From positions 868,001-932,000 of the forward strand of contig NZ_CP054010.1 of the NCBI RefSeq assembly GCF_013267595.1: a stretch of 64,000 nt of DNA, read 5' to 3'. Positions within the stretch are counted from its first letter, which is position 1. Each line of letters begins with the position of its first letter. The notes beneath the pieces are model-generated. The model saw nothing but the letters and a program-made list of their open reading frames with translations, searched no databases and was not told where the DNA came from. The position numbers were made by a program, and so were the translations under genes. Shown here piece after piece: positions 27,091 to 35,849 of the stretch. Origin of the DNA: Prevotella melaninogenica (lineage in GTDB: Bacteria > Bacteroidota > Bacteroidia > Bacteroidales > Bacteroidaceae).

Positions 27091-28617
27091 TTAATAAATT
27101 GCAATCTCACTCATTACAGGACAAGCCTTAGCATCCTTGATATGAATGCGGATAGCCTTAGCATCATAGCCCGAACCATAGCTATTTGCGGTACTTCCGT
27201 TGAGCGGAATGATACGTTTATAGCCGATAGTGGTTTGCTTTACTTTGTTGGCAAGTGGCTTCCATGTGCTGCCATCGGTGGTATATTCGATTGAGAAACT
27301 CTTTACACGCTGTCCAAGTCTTACATACTCCTGCAAGGTTACGTAGCGAACAGTCTGTGGGCTGTTCCATTTGAAAGTAAGGGTAACATCCTTTACATCG
27401 TCCTCTGCTGCCCAGTAAGTATCTGGATTCTCATCAATGAGGTTGTTAACAACATAGGTACGTGTCGCTCCGTTGGCACGTGTGTTAGTAGCTTCAAGAG
27501 TAGCAGTCTTGGCAAGATTGGTCTTGAAACGGCTCTTCAACATAGTTCCGAATTCCTTCAGACGACTCACTTGGTTCTGTGGTATTCTTCCACTTCGGTC
27601 TGGAGGACAATTCAAGATGAGGGTTGCATTGCGACCAACGGTCTCTAAGTACATCTGGAAAGTGCGTTCTGCCGACATTGGTTCACAACCAGGATGCCAG
27701 AACCAACCTTTGTCTGTAAACTTAGCATCGCTCTCGCCAGGGAGCCAGAACCAACCGTTCTCTGTGCCATACATACCATTGCGCTCAGGAGCAAAGCCAC
27801 GATTCTCATTACACCAGTTGGTTTCGCCTGCCCAACCGTCCTCATTACCAATCCAGCGTGCCTCACCACCGACACCCCAAAGGATGATATTTGGGCTGAG
27901 TTTATGGATAGAATCACGGAGGTTTGGTACGTCATAATAGGTTGCACGGTCAATATTGATGGTCTTATTCTTACCACCATAGTAGCCATTACCACCATTT
28001 GCACCGTCAAACCACATCTCAAACTGATCTGAGCCATACTTTGCAAGCTCTGCACACTGCTTCAAAAAGACGTCCTTCACGTAGCTGTCCGTACCGTAAA
28101 GACCACTGTTTCGGTCCCAAGGAGATACGTAGAAGCCATATTTCATCTTCAAATCCTGTGCTGCTTTAGCAAAGAGTTCAGCGATATTCACCTGTGCATT
28201 AGGGCTTGATGAGTTCGAACTCTTATGATCTGTAGTCTCCGTAGGCCACAAGCAGAAACCATCATGATGCTTCACAACAGCAATACCGCCCGTCATACCA
28301 GCCTCTTTCACAGCCTCTAACCACTGTCTTGGGTCTGGCTTTGCTGTTGGAGCAAAAGTATTCACATCTTCATCACCATTACCCCATTCCTTATTAGTAT
28401 AGGTGTTCATACCATAATGGAAGAAGGCATAGAACTCTGTTTGTTGCCATTTCCACTGACGGTCAGTGGGTACAGGGAATACTGGACGAGGTTCGTTCTC
28501 CGCATTGGGAGCGATTTGCGTCTTAAGGGTCATAACGGTATTGGTCTGAGCAAAACTCGTAGCCGATGCCGTTAGGGCAAGTGCAGTAAGCACACCGTGT
28601 AGAAATCGGTTATTCAT
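27091..28617 (-). CDS. GH29 alpha-L-fucosidase with C-terminal discoidin module
   Basis: 508 residues with signal peptide (ALALTASATSFAQ). GH29 marks: FYAFFHYGMNTYTNKEWG, GGIAVVKHHDGFCLWPT, YVSPWDRNSG, and the nucleophile region EMWFDGANG with D204. Then WGVGGEARWIGNEDGWAGETNW and LILNCPPDRSGRIP. Residues ~375-508 form an F5/8C-like module (LIDENPDTYWAAED .. TLQEYVRLGQRVKSFSIEY) that usually binds galactose or GalNAc. The NEDGWAGE region suggests the branch that acts on branched alpha-1,3/1,4 fucosides rather than aryl fucosides, but I hold this lightly. Removes fucose from host glycans such as mucin or Lewis antigens; exported, probably periplasmic or surface. Has a TATATTTG box upstream. 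Confidence 0.93.
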   Translation of the reverse strand: MNNRFLHGVLTALALTASATSFAQTNTVMTLKTQIAPNAENEPRPVFPVPTDRQWKWQQTEFYAFFHYGMNTYTNKEWGNGDEDVNTFAPTAKPDPRQWLEAVKEAGMTGGIAVVKHHDGFCLWPTETTDHKSSNSSSPNAQVNIAELFAKAAQDLKMKYGFYVSPWDRNSGLYGTDSYVKDVFLKQCAELAKYGSDQFEMWFDGANGGNGYYGGKNKTINIDRATYYDVPNLRDSIHKLSPNIILWGVGGEARWIGNEDGWAGETNWCNENRGFAPERNGMYGTENGWFWLPGESDAKFTDKGWFWHPGCEPMSAERTFQMYLETVGRNATLILNCPPDRSGRIPQNQVSRLKEFGTMLKSRFKTNLAKTATLEATNTRANGATRTYVVNNLIDENPDTYWAAEDDVKDVTLTFKWNSPQTVRYVTLQEYVRLGQRVKSFSIEYTTDGSTWKPLANKVKQTTIGYKRIIPLNGSTANSYGSGYDAKAIRIHIKDAKACPVMSEIAIY

Positions 28618-28766
28618 ATTAGGTTTTTTAGTTCAGCAGCACTTTAGACGTAACATTTTATAAATATTTGATTGACAATGTTTAGTTTAGGTTTTTTGTC
28701 ATTGCAAGCAACCTGTTTGCCTCTGTGCTGCTATATCAAGGCACCAAGTCGCTCAAAAGATAGTCG

Positions 28767-28774
28767 CAAATATA
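28767..28774 (-). promoter_or_regulatory. -7 box of the GH29 operon
   Basis: Minus strand TATATTTG, ~150 bases upstream of ATG 28617; no canonical TTG seen. Confidence 0.45.
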
Positions 28775-28904
28775 CAAATTAATTTGGGTATTCGTGTAAC
28801 TTGGACTATAGTTTTTTTTTTAGTGGGCGTAAAAACACGACGAATCATGAGTTGATTCTTCATGTTTTCTCTTATCATCCCACCTGCTTATTACTACCAT
28901 AAGA

Positions 28905-29330
28905 CTTCGAAAAATCACTACATATTTACCGTCTAAATCCCCCTTAAAATCACGAAAAAAGACATCTAAAAAGCGACTCTGTAACCAACAGGGATTCAAG
29001 TGGTTATAAAGTAGCAAAGTAAAAGGTGCTTAATTGGACTTCAATAGGGCGTCTTTTGCAAACTTAAAGGGCATCTTTAAGAAGCCAATTGGACGTTAAT
29101 TAACCCCTTAATGAGCATCACTTGATTTTCAAGTAAGTGAAAAAATCTGACAAAACAGAGCAGAGTGACAAGAGAACAAGTAAATAACGATAAGAGTTGA
29201 CCAACTAAATAACGTTAAGAGCAGACTAACTAAATAACGTTAAGAGCAGACCAACTTAATAACGTTACGAGTAGACAAGATACTTGTAATTACACAAATA
29301 ACTCCTCTACTCGTTCACTTGTTAACTAAC
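28905..29330. repeat. Gene-free stretch: family B copy, then a 25-bp tandem array
   Basis: Bases 28905-29130 are family B, flank plus ladder. Bases 29181-29280 hold four copies of a 25-bp unit beginning TAAATAACG (at 29181, 29206, 29231, 29256) that contains AACGTTAAGAGCAGAC, embedded in family A sequence. No gene. Confidence 0.8.
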
Positions 29331-29334
29331 CACA

Positions 29335-29462
29335 AGGGGTATCCCGCATTTCACGCCCCTCCCTTTGGGGGAGGGGTTGGGGGTGGGGCTGCTATCTCTC
29401 TCACACATTTCACTCCCCTCCCTTTGGGGGAGGGGTAAGGGGGAGGGGCTGGTTTATGGGCT
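29335..29462. repeat. Family C palindromes after the GH31 gene
   Basis: Two blocks GCCCCTCCCTTTGGGGGAGG and CTCCCCTCCCTTTGGGGGAG, each able to fold, lie just past the GH31 stop and may also serve as its 3' end. Confidence 0.65.
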
Positions 29463-29477
29463 GATTTGTGGTTGGTT

Positions 29478-32400
29478 CTACTTTAACTCCACTTCCTCCA
29501 ACTGCTTATCCACCAACAAGCCTTTGGCGGTCTGTGGCTTAACGGTGAATGGTTTGAGGGCTTTCATACGGATGACGAGGAGGTCGGCATCGCCATTGAA
29601 CGTATGGTGGTCGCCCACATTCACGAAGGTTGGATAGAGAACCTGAGAACCATCGCTGTGATGACGGTCGTAGGTGAGGTTGCGCATTACCATTGATGGG
29701 TCGGTCTCAACCTTAACGAACTGCAATTCCTTCGGACTATATGGGAAGATAAGGTTGAAGGCATTGACCGACTGCAGGTCCTTACCCTTCACCTTGATGA
29801 TGACATCATCGCCTGCAGCATAAGACTTACGGTTATATTCGTAGTAAACCTTACCGCCAACAGGGGCTACGTCATCGTCGTTCCAACCATCCTCAAGGTG
29901 CATGGCTACATTCGAAATGTCGTAAGCATCAATGAGACCGTTGCCGTTGATGTCGCCACCAGAGATATAACCATCGAAGTCGGCATCGCCCTTCTTAAGT
30001 CCAGTATAGTTCATATAAGAGGTGAAGTCGTTCTCGTCTACCTTACCATCGAGGTTGATATCGCCCGGCAGAATAGTCTTTGTGCCCGGCACTTTGAAGA
30101 CATAGAACTCACGACCAGAGCCGAAGTTGCCGACAGCTTCCTTCACGCTCACCTTCACATAACGTGCCACTGGGTGGGTAGAGAGCGTCACTTCCTTCGT
30201 TCTACCATCACGAGCCCACTGCTGTGGACCGATTTCTGTCCAGTTTCTACCGTCTTTGCTGACAGCGATATCGCACTTCGTAATCGTACCGTTACCGCCA
30301 TTTGCACGTGGAACATACTGCAGTTTGTCGAGCGTGTTGGTGCTATGGAGGTCGACAGTGAAGTCGAATGGCACCGCCTTCGTATAATAATAGGTGTGCC
30401 AGATGTCGCCAGTCGTACTGAAATCAACGAGTCGGTGGATCTCGAAACCTTCCATATCACGGGCGGTAGAGGTTGCGGTAAGTCCTTGGATAGCATACTC
30501 TAATGGGTTGACAGCCGTCTTCACGTGCAACGGCATCCACTCACTTGCACCCTCGCTATTGACTGCACGCACCTTGAAATCATAGTCGGTGGCAGGCTGG
30601 AGGTCGTCGAAGAGGAGCGAATTGTGGCGGATAGTGGTATAAGTCTGACCATTGAAGGCTATCTCATAGTAGTCAGCATTCTGCACAGGCTTCCACTTTG
30701 GAGTGACACTATACGACTGAACGTCAGCCTCGAGGAGTTCTGGAGCTGTCAAGGCACCCTTCTTTCGCAAGGTTTCATTAGACTTATTCAGACGTGCGAA
30801 ACCCTCCACACGGAGTTCTACAGCCTCCTTTGTGATGTCGCAGGAAGCCAAACGCACGATGATTTGGGCATTTTTAGTTACCAGTAGGCGTTCCATCTCG
30901 CTGTTAGTCGTTGAGAAACGGTTAATGTTCGAAGCCTGAACATACTGCCATGTGTTATCACCCTGCTCAGCCTCTGTGAGTCGAATCTTCTTCCCACCGA
31001 TAACGGCTGTGAGCTTCTTTGGCTTTGCATTGGTGTTCAGATAGAAGGTTGTTGACTGATTTTTCACCATTCCATCGAACGTTCCTTCGGTCTTGTCGAT
31101 ACTTACGGTCAGCACCTGCTTATCGTTAAGATCGGAGGTGATGCGGGTTGTTGCCTTCTCATTAGAGAGATATTTCTGAGTTGTACCGTCGTCATCATAG
31201 AGTGTGAACTCGGTCTTGCCATCTGGATAGAGTTCAAAGACACGACGGTTCTTGTCAATCTCAGAAGGGTTATTATTCGCGTTGACCATCGGAATGATAG
31301 CACCCGACTTCACCAAGACAGGCAACTTCCAGATGGGTGCGAAGTAATCGTTGAGTACGCAACCACCTTCGTAGGTAGCACCCGTGAAGTAATCGTACCA
31401 TGTTCCCTTTGGTAGGTAGATGCCATTGCGCACGTCGTTGCCCTCCTTATCGGCTGCCGTGTTCTGATAGATAGGTGCCACGAGGAACGAAGGACCATAC
31501 ATATATTGATAGCGTGTAGCACTGCTGTGGGTATAATCGTTGCTATCATCAAGGAACATCGCACGCATGAGTGGCTTGCCTGTCACCGCCTCATGGGCAC
31601 ATGAGTAGGTGTAAGGCAGGAGCATAGACTTGAGTTTGAGGTAAGAACGGTTGATACTTGTGGCTGGTTCGCCCAAGGCTTGTGGATACTTAGGGTTACT
31701 ACCCCACCCATCCATATTCAACTGCATTGGTGTAAAGGTCTTCCATTGGAAGTCACGGATGTTCACTGAGAGGTTCTTTCCGCCGAAGATACCGTCCATA
31801 TCGCTCGTAATATTACCCATTCCGGAGAGTCCAGAGCCGATATAAGTTGGGATGTGGAAACGAATATACTCCCACTCGCCACCGGTTTGGTCGCCCGACC
31901 ATACACCGCCATAACGCTGTGTACCAGCCCAGCCGTCGAGGGTGATAATGAACGGACGTGCATCGCTGCCGTAGTAAGGCATGATGTTAGCCACGTCAGC
32001 AATACCATTGAGTCCAAAGGAATAGCCCGCACCGACCCATGCTACGTCGGTCTTCAAGACACGTACGCCTGCATCACGCACCTCTTTGACGATATCGCGT
32101 TGCAAGAGTGCAGGGATGCTATCGACTGGGTGAAGGTTTGACTGTGTCCACAAACCTATCTCTACGCCCTGCTTACGCGCATAATCGCCAAGGCTCTTGA
32201 GGTTGGCTATATTACCATCAAGGGTGGAAGTTTGCCCATATCCAGCTCCGTAACCATCGTTAGGAAGAATCCAACCCAATGGCATATCGTCTTTCTTATA
32301 ACGGTCGATAACGGCACGTGCAGAGAACTGATAGTTCTGCTTTTCGCCATTCAGACTTTCCTTGATACCGCCATTGTCCTTCTGACTTTCTACATATCGC

Positions 32401-33275
32401 TTGCCGTCCTCAAAAAGGATTCCCTTGCCTTCTTCGGTTGTCTCCTTCCAATAGTCTCGGTTGTAGGCATTGAGGTGGCCCTCATAGAAAGCAAACTTTG
32501 GCAATAAGACGGGGTTACCGGTGAGCTGATAATAATCTTGAAGCAAAGAAACTGGGGTTGTATCAACCATCAGGAAGAGGTCGAGATAAGGCATTTCGTG
32601 ACTGATTGTCACCGTGTTCTTATCCGTACTTCCGAAGTCGTAGGCACCGGGCGCAAAGGTGTAAGGCATAGCAGCATAACCGCCCGTTGACCAATAGAAC
32701 GGAGCTGGCGAAGCAACACCGCCATCGGTCCAGCTGTTGGTATTGACAATCTCAATGCGTTTGCCACGATGGGAGAAGCGACCATTTTGTACACCGCCAC
32801 CATAGAAATACTCTCCTGCTGCATTGGCGAGGGTAACGGTGGTGCGATTCTTTTGGAAGTCGACTCCCTTCACCTCCTTAATAACCTCCTTACCATTGCG
32901 AAGGTCGGTGACAGTCATCAGCCCTGTGTTGCGATCGAAGCGCACACGCACCTCAGCCGTTGCGACTGCCACGTCGGCATCGGTCTCATTAACGCTCAGT
33001 CGTCCTGCGTTCTTACGTGGATTATCGAGGAGAATACGTGCTGGAGGATTACTAACAGGATCACGAACGATGCCACCCTTTGGGTCGCGGAAAAGGCGAA
33101 AGACATTCTGACCATAGAAGTCTACAGTCATCACGCCACCGTCGCTATAAGTAATCTCTACCGTTGTTGGATTGATTTGTCGAATACCACTCACTGCCTT
33201 TCCGTCAGCGAATGCGGTCTCTCCCACTGCCAATAATAAGGCAGCAAGTAAAATCTTGGCTTTCTTCTTTTTCAT
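29478..33275 (-). CDS. GH31 glycosidase, possible alpha-N-acetylgalactosaminidase, with FN3, discoidin, dockerin and cohesin-like modules
   Basis: 1265 residues from ATG 33275 (signal AKILLAALLLAVGETAFA). GH31 catalytic domain, residues ~60-680: nucleophile region VLKTDVAWVGAGYSFG with D410 and general acid in GVWSGDQTGGEWEYIRFHIP with D462; the aglycone region SGLSGMGNITSDMDGIF and the PDGKTEFTLYDDDG C-domain follow. The KTDVAWVG and WSGDQTGGEW pattern is unlike starch or xylan GH31 and, as I recall, matches the alpha-GalNAcase branch. Then FN3 (~845-930), discoidin (~940-1055), two calcium-binding dockerin repeats (GDINLDGKVDENDF, GDINGNGLIDAYDI, ~1070-1125) and a cohesin-like beta module to the end. 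First gene of the locus, own promoter at 33371-33401. Exported; GalNAcase activity is an inference. Confidence 0.88.
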   Translation of the reverse strand: MKKKKAKILLAALLLAVGETAFADGKAVSGIRQINPTTVEITYSDGGVMTVDFYGQNVFRLFRDPKGGIVRDPVSNPPARILLDNPRKNAGRLSVNETDADVAVATAEVRVRFDRNTGLMTVTDLRNGKEVIKEVKGVDFQKNRTTVTLANAAGEYFYGGGVQNGRFSHRGKRIEIVNTNSWTDGGVASPAPFYWSTGGYAAMPYTFAPGAYDFGSTDKNTVTISHEMPYLDLFLMVDTTPVSLLQDYYQLTGNPVLLPKFAFYEGHLNAYNRDYWKETTEEGKGILFEDGKRYVESQKDNGGIKESLNGEKQNYQFSARAVIDRYKKDDMPLGWILPNDGYGAGYGQTSTLDGNIANLKSLGDYARKQGVEIGLWTQSNLHPVDSIPALLQRDIVKEVRDAGVRVLKTDVAWVGAGYSFGLNGIADVANIMPYYGSDARPFIITLDGWAGTQRYGGVWSGDQTGGEWEYIRFHIPTYIGSGLSGMGNITSDMDGIFGGKNLSVNIRDFQWKTFTPMQLNMDGWGSNPKYPQALGEPATSINRSYLKLKSMLLPYTYSCAHEAVTGKPLMRAMFLDDSNDYTHSSATRYQYMYGPSFLVAPIYQNTAADKEGNDVRNGIYLPKGTWYDYFTGATYEGGCVLNDYFAPIWKLPVLVKSGAIIPMVNANNNPSEIDKNRRVFELYPDGKTEFTLYDDDGTTQKYLSNEKATTRITSDLNDKQVLTVSIDKTEGTFDGMVKNQSTTFYLNTNAKPKKLTAVIGGKKIRLTEAEQGDNTWQYVQASNINRFSTTNSEMERLLVTKNAQIIVRLASCDITKEAVELRVEGFARLNKSNETLRKKGALTAPELLEADVQSYSVTPKWKPVQNADYYEIAFNGQTYTTIRHNSLLFDDLQPATDYDFKVRAVNSEGASEWMPLHVKTAVNPLEYAIQGLTATSTARDMEGFEIHRLVDFSTTGDIWHTYYYTKAVPFDFTVDLHSTNTLDKLQYVPRANGGNGTITKCDIAVSKDGRNWTEIGPQQWARDGRTKEVTLSTHPVARYVKVSVKEAVGNFGSGREFYVFKVPGTKTILPGDINLDGKVDENDFTSYMNYTGLKKGDADFDGYISGGDINGNGLIDAYDISNVAMHLEDGWNDDDVAPVGGKVYYEYNRKSYAAGDDVIIKVKGKDLQSVNAFNLIFPYSPKELQFVKVETDPSMVMRNLTYDRHHSDGSQVLYPTFVNVGDHHTFNGDADLLVIRMKALKPFTVKPQTAKGLLVDKQLEEVELK

Positions 33276-33370
33276 TTTATAGATCTTGTCGCCCGTCCCC
33301 AAGCTTAGGTTTACTTGGTTCCCGAACTCCTTTTGGTTTTTAGCTAATAGTTGTTTTTGTTACTGAGTGG

Positions 33371-33401
33371 CAAAGATACACCATATTTTTATAAACTACA
33401 A
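33371..33401 (-). promoter_or_regulatory. Promoter of the GH31 gene
   Basis: Minus strand TTG (complement of 33399-33401), 20 bases, TATCTTTG (complement of 33371-33378). Leader about 90 bases to ATG 33275. Confidence 0.65.
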
Positions 33402-33427
33402 TTATTTAACTAAGAATTTTTTAACTA

Positions 33428-33675
33428 AAAACTTCTATACTTTGAACTTTGAACTTTGAACTCTTTTACCTTTGAACTTTGAACATTGAGCTTTGAACTT
33501 TATGATTAGAACTACGAATTGCACGAATTTCTCGAATAATGTTTGCGATAATGATTCGTGTCATTCGCGTAATTCGCAGTCTTGTCGATTCTGGCTTCAT
33601 TCTAAAATATGTCATTGAAGTATATGTCACTATGTCATTCTGTCTTCGTGTCATTCGCGTAATTCGTAGTTAACT
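33428..33675. repeat. Family D element upstream of rubrerythrin
   Basis: TTTGAACTTTGAAC ladder, then ACTACGAATTGCACGAAT pairing with ATTCGCGTAATTCGCAGT, and a second ATTCGCGTAATTCGTAGT at ~33653. The surrounding 33276-33824 holds no gene. Confidence 0.75.
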
Positions 33676-33824
33676 TTATGGTTGGAACTTGGGGTTTGAA
33701 ACATCCTATTTGGGACTTGAAACACAGAGGTTTTTAGCTTTTTATGCGCTCTGTTATTACTATTCATTCATTAATTATTCGTTGTCTAAATAGGTCGTTT
33801 GGTATAAAAAAAGAGCGATTAAAG

Positions 33825-33855
33825 TTGACAGACTCGGAAATAATTAATACCTTTG
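33825..33855 (+). promoter_or_regulatory. Promoter of rubrerythrin
   Basis: TTG (33825-33827), 20 bases, TACCTTTG (33848-33855): a consensus Bacteroidota promoter. The leader would be ~137 bases. An ATACAAGAACATTAT unit is repeated right before the ATG. Confidence 0.75.
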
Positions 33856-33999
33856 CACCCAGAAAGATTGTAATAATTACAGAACAAGAACACAATAGAT
33901 ATCCAACTGACTGTCAGTGGGTATAAAAGCGATTCTATTCGTAATTCGTACACATATTATTATTATAATACAAGAACATTATACAAATACAAGAACATT

Positions 34000-34653
34000 A
34001 TGAAAAAGAAATTTATTTGCACCGTTTGTGGTTACATCCACGAGGGAACAGAGGCTCCAGCAGAGTGCCCAGTATGTCACGCTAAGGCTGCGAAGTTCAA
34101 GGAGTTCAACCCAGAGGCTTTGAAGGGTACTAAGACTGAGCAGAACCTTAAGAACGCTTTCGCAGGTGAGAGCCAGGCACACACTAAGTATCTCTACTAT
34201 GCTTCAAAGGCTAAGAAGGACGGCTATGAGCAGATTGCAGGTTTCTTCGAGGAGACAGCACGCAACGAGAAGGAGCATGCTAAGATTTGGTTCAAGTTCC
34301 TCCACGAGGGTGATATCCCTACAACAACCGTAAATCTCGCTGACGCAGCAGCTGGTGAGAACTACGAGTGGACTGATATGTACGAGCAGATGGCAAAGGA
34401 TGCTATGGAAGAAGGCTTCCCAGAGTTGGCTGTTAAGTTCCGCAGCGTTGGTAAGGTTGAGAAGCACCACGAGGAGCGTTACCGCAAGCTCTTGAAGAAC
34501 ATCGAGGACAGCGTAGTATTCTCTCGTGAGGGCGACTGCATCTGGCAGTGCCGCAACTGTGGTCACATCGTTATCGGCAAGAAGGCTCCAGCTGTTTGCC
34601 CTGTATGTAACCACCCACAGAGCTTCTTCCAGGTTGAGGAGTCAAACTACTAA
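34000..34653 (+). CDS. rbr: Rubrerythrin with rubredoxin domains at both ends
   Basis: 217 residues. N-terminal rubredoxin-like knuckle with C7, C10, C23, C26 ([10 protein letters not shown] .. ECPVC); central ferritin-like four-helix domain with the di-iron ligands in [30 protein letters not shown] and [14 protein letters not shown]-terminal knuckle with C184, C187, C200, C203. Classical rubrerythrin has only the C-terminal one, and reverse rubrerythrin only the N-terminal one. The protein reduces hydrogen peroxide, using electrons from NADH via a rubredoxin or its reductase, and protects anaerobes from oxygen. It has its own promoter and terminator, so it is monocistronic; very high codon bias suggests strong expression. 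Cytoplasmic. Confidence 0.95.
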   Translation: MKKKFICTVCGYIHEGTEAPAECPVCHAKAAKFKEFNPEALKGTKTEQNLKNAFAGESQAHTKYLYYASKAKKDGYEQIAGFFEETARNEKEHAKIWFKFLHEGDIPTTTVNLADAAAGENYEWTDMYEQMAKDAMEEGFPELAVKFRSVGKVEKHHEERYRKLLKNIEDSVVFSREGDCIWQCRNCGHIVIGKKAPAVCPVCNHPQSFFQVEESNY

Positions 34654-34689
34654 ATCGACGCAATAATAATTCCATAGCGTTAGTCACAT

Positions 34690-34730
34690 ACCGTGCCAAG
34701 GTCTTTCTGGACCTTGGCACGGTTTTTTGT
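34690..34730 (+). terminator. Rho-independent terminator of rubrerythrin
   Basis: 14-bp perfect stem (34690-34703 with 34710-34723; arm ACCGTGCCAAGGTC), 6-base loop, followed by TTTTTTG. Confidence 0.9.
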
Positions 34731-34732
34731 TG

Positions 34733-35440
34733 CAAGTAGACAAGTGAACGAGTAGACGAGTAAACAAGTTAGACAAGTAAACGAGTTGCTTGCAAAGAGA
34801 GACAAAGTAACATGAGAACAGATTTATTCTTTATAACAAGTAACATGTCTACTCGTCTACTTCCTAACATGTGAACAAACTTATCCTTTATAACAAGCAA
34901 CTTGTTTACTCGTCTAACTTGTCTACTCGTCAGCCATCGTAAAAATAATTCACAGACTGAAAATCAGAAGGGCGTTAATAGTGTTCAAATTAACGCCCAC
35001 TTGGCTTGCAAAAGATGCCCTTTAAGACCCTTACTAATGTCCTTTTGAAATCCAATTAAGCACCTTTTAGTTTGCAGCTTTATAACCTACTGATTTACTG
35101 TCAGTTGCAGAGTAACTTTTTAAGTAGATTTTGTCGTGACTTTGAAGGGGGATTAAGCGAGAATAAGTAAAGATTTTTCAGAGTCTAATAACAGTCTTTC
35201 TTATCATTATTGCAAAGTAATACCAACTACGAATTTCACTAATTACGCTAATGTTTTTTTATCCTTTGAACATTGAGGTTTGAACATTGAACTCCTTTAC
35301 CTTTGAGATTTGAACTTTGAACATTGAACTTTATGATATGTACCTTTTATGACTACGAATTTCACTAACTACACTAAACTTATTGCTAAATAATTCGTGT
35401 TATTCGCGTAATTCGCAGTTAAGCCAAGTTTAACAGGCAA
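34733..35440. repeat. Gene-free stretch: families A, B and D in series
   Basis: Bases 34733-34935 are family A (units such as GACAAGTGAACGAGTAGACG and the complement, with GACAAAGTAACATGAGAACA cores). Bases 34965-35180 are family B in complementary orientation, with the flank running into ACTTTGAAGGGGGATTAAGC. Bases 35220-35425 are family D (TTTGAACATTGAAC ladder and two ACGAATTTCACTAA / ATTCGCGTAATTCGCAGT arms). No gene. Confidence 0.8.
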
Positions 35441-35533
35441 AATTATTTTTCATAAATTTTGGGGATAGTTCTACCAGATAAGCTACATAAAAAATGAGAA
35501 GAAACCCAAGCAGATTTACGATAAGTTAAAATT

Positions 35534-35668
35534 AAAACACTCACCAGTCAAAAAGAATAAAATTTGTAGATAAGTTGAACCTAAAACACTCACCAGTCAA
35601 AAAGAATAAAATTTGTAGATAAGTTGAACCTAAAACACTCACCAGTCAAGAAGAATAAAATTTGTAGG
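35534..35668. repeat. 49-bp tandem repeat, about 2.7 copies
   Basis: Unit starts AAAACACTCACCAGTCAAAA at 35534, 35583 and 35632, ends AGATAAGTTGAACCT. Copies are nearly identical (third has one A-to-G change). A partial unit end (ATAAGTTAAAATT) precedes the first. No spacers, so not CRISPR. Confidence 0.9.
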
Positions 35669-35791
35669 ACACAGAGCCCATAAGAAGAACGAGGAAAGTA
35701 TGGTGATAGTTAGATTTAGACGAAAGTAGGTGTTAAATTTGGGTTAGTAAGATATTATATGCTTTAAATACCGTATATAGTAACTATTTTG

Positions 35792-35799
35792 TATATTTG
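35792..35799 (+). promoter_or_regulatory. -7 box of the small exported protein gene
   Basis: TATATTTG, 51 bases before ATG 35850. Confidence 0.5.
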
Positions 35800-35849
35800 C
35801 AAACAAAAAGAGATAACTACGCCTAAGTGAAATTATAAAACAAATAGAA

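Noticed and set aside
35534..35668. CRISPR-like array
   Set aside because: Units are 49 bp with no spacers and no cas genes; it is a plain tandem repeat. The 82- and 89-bp arrays are rejected for the same reason.
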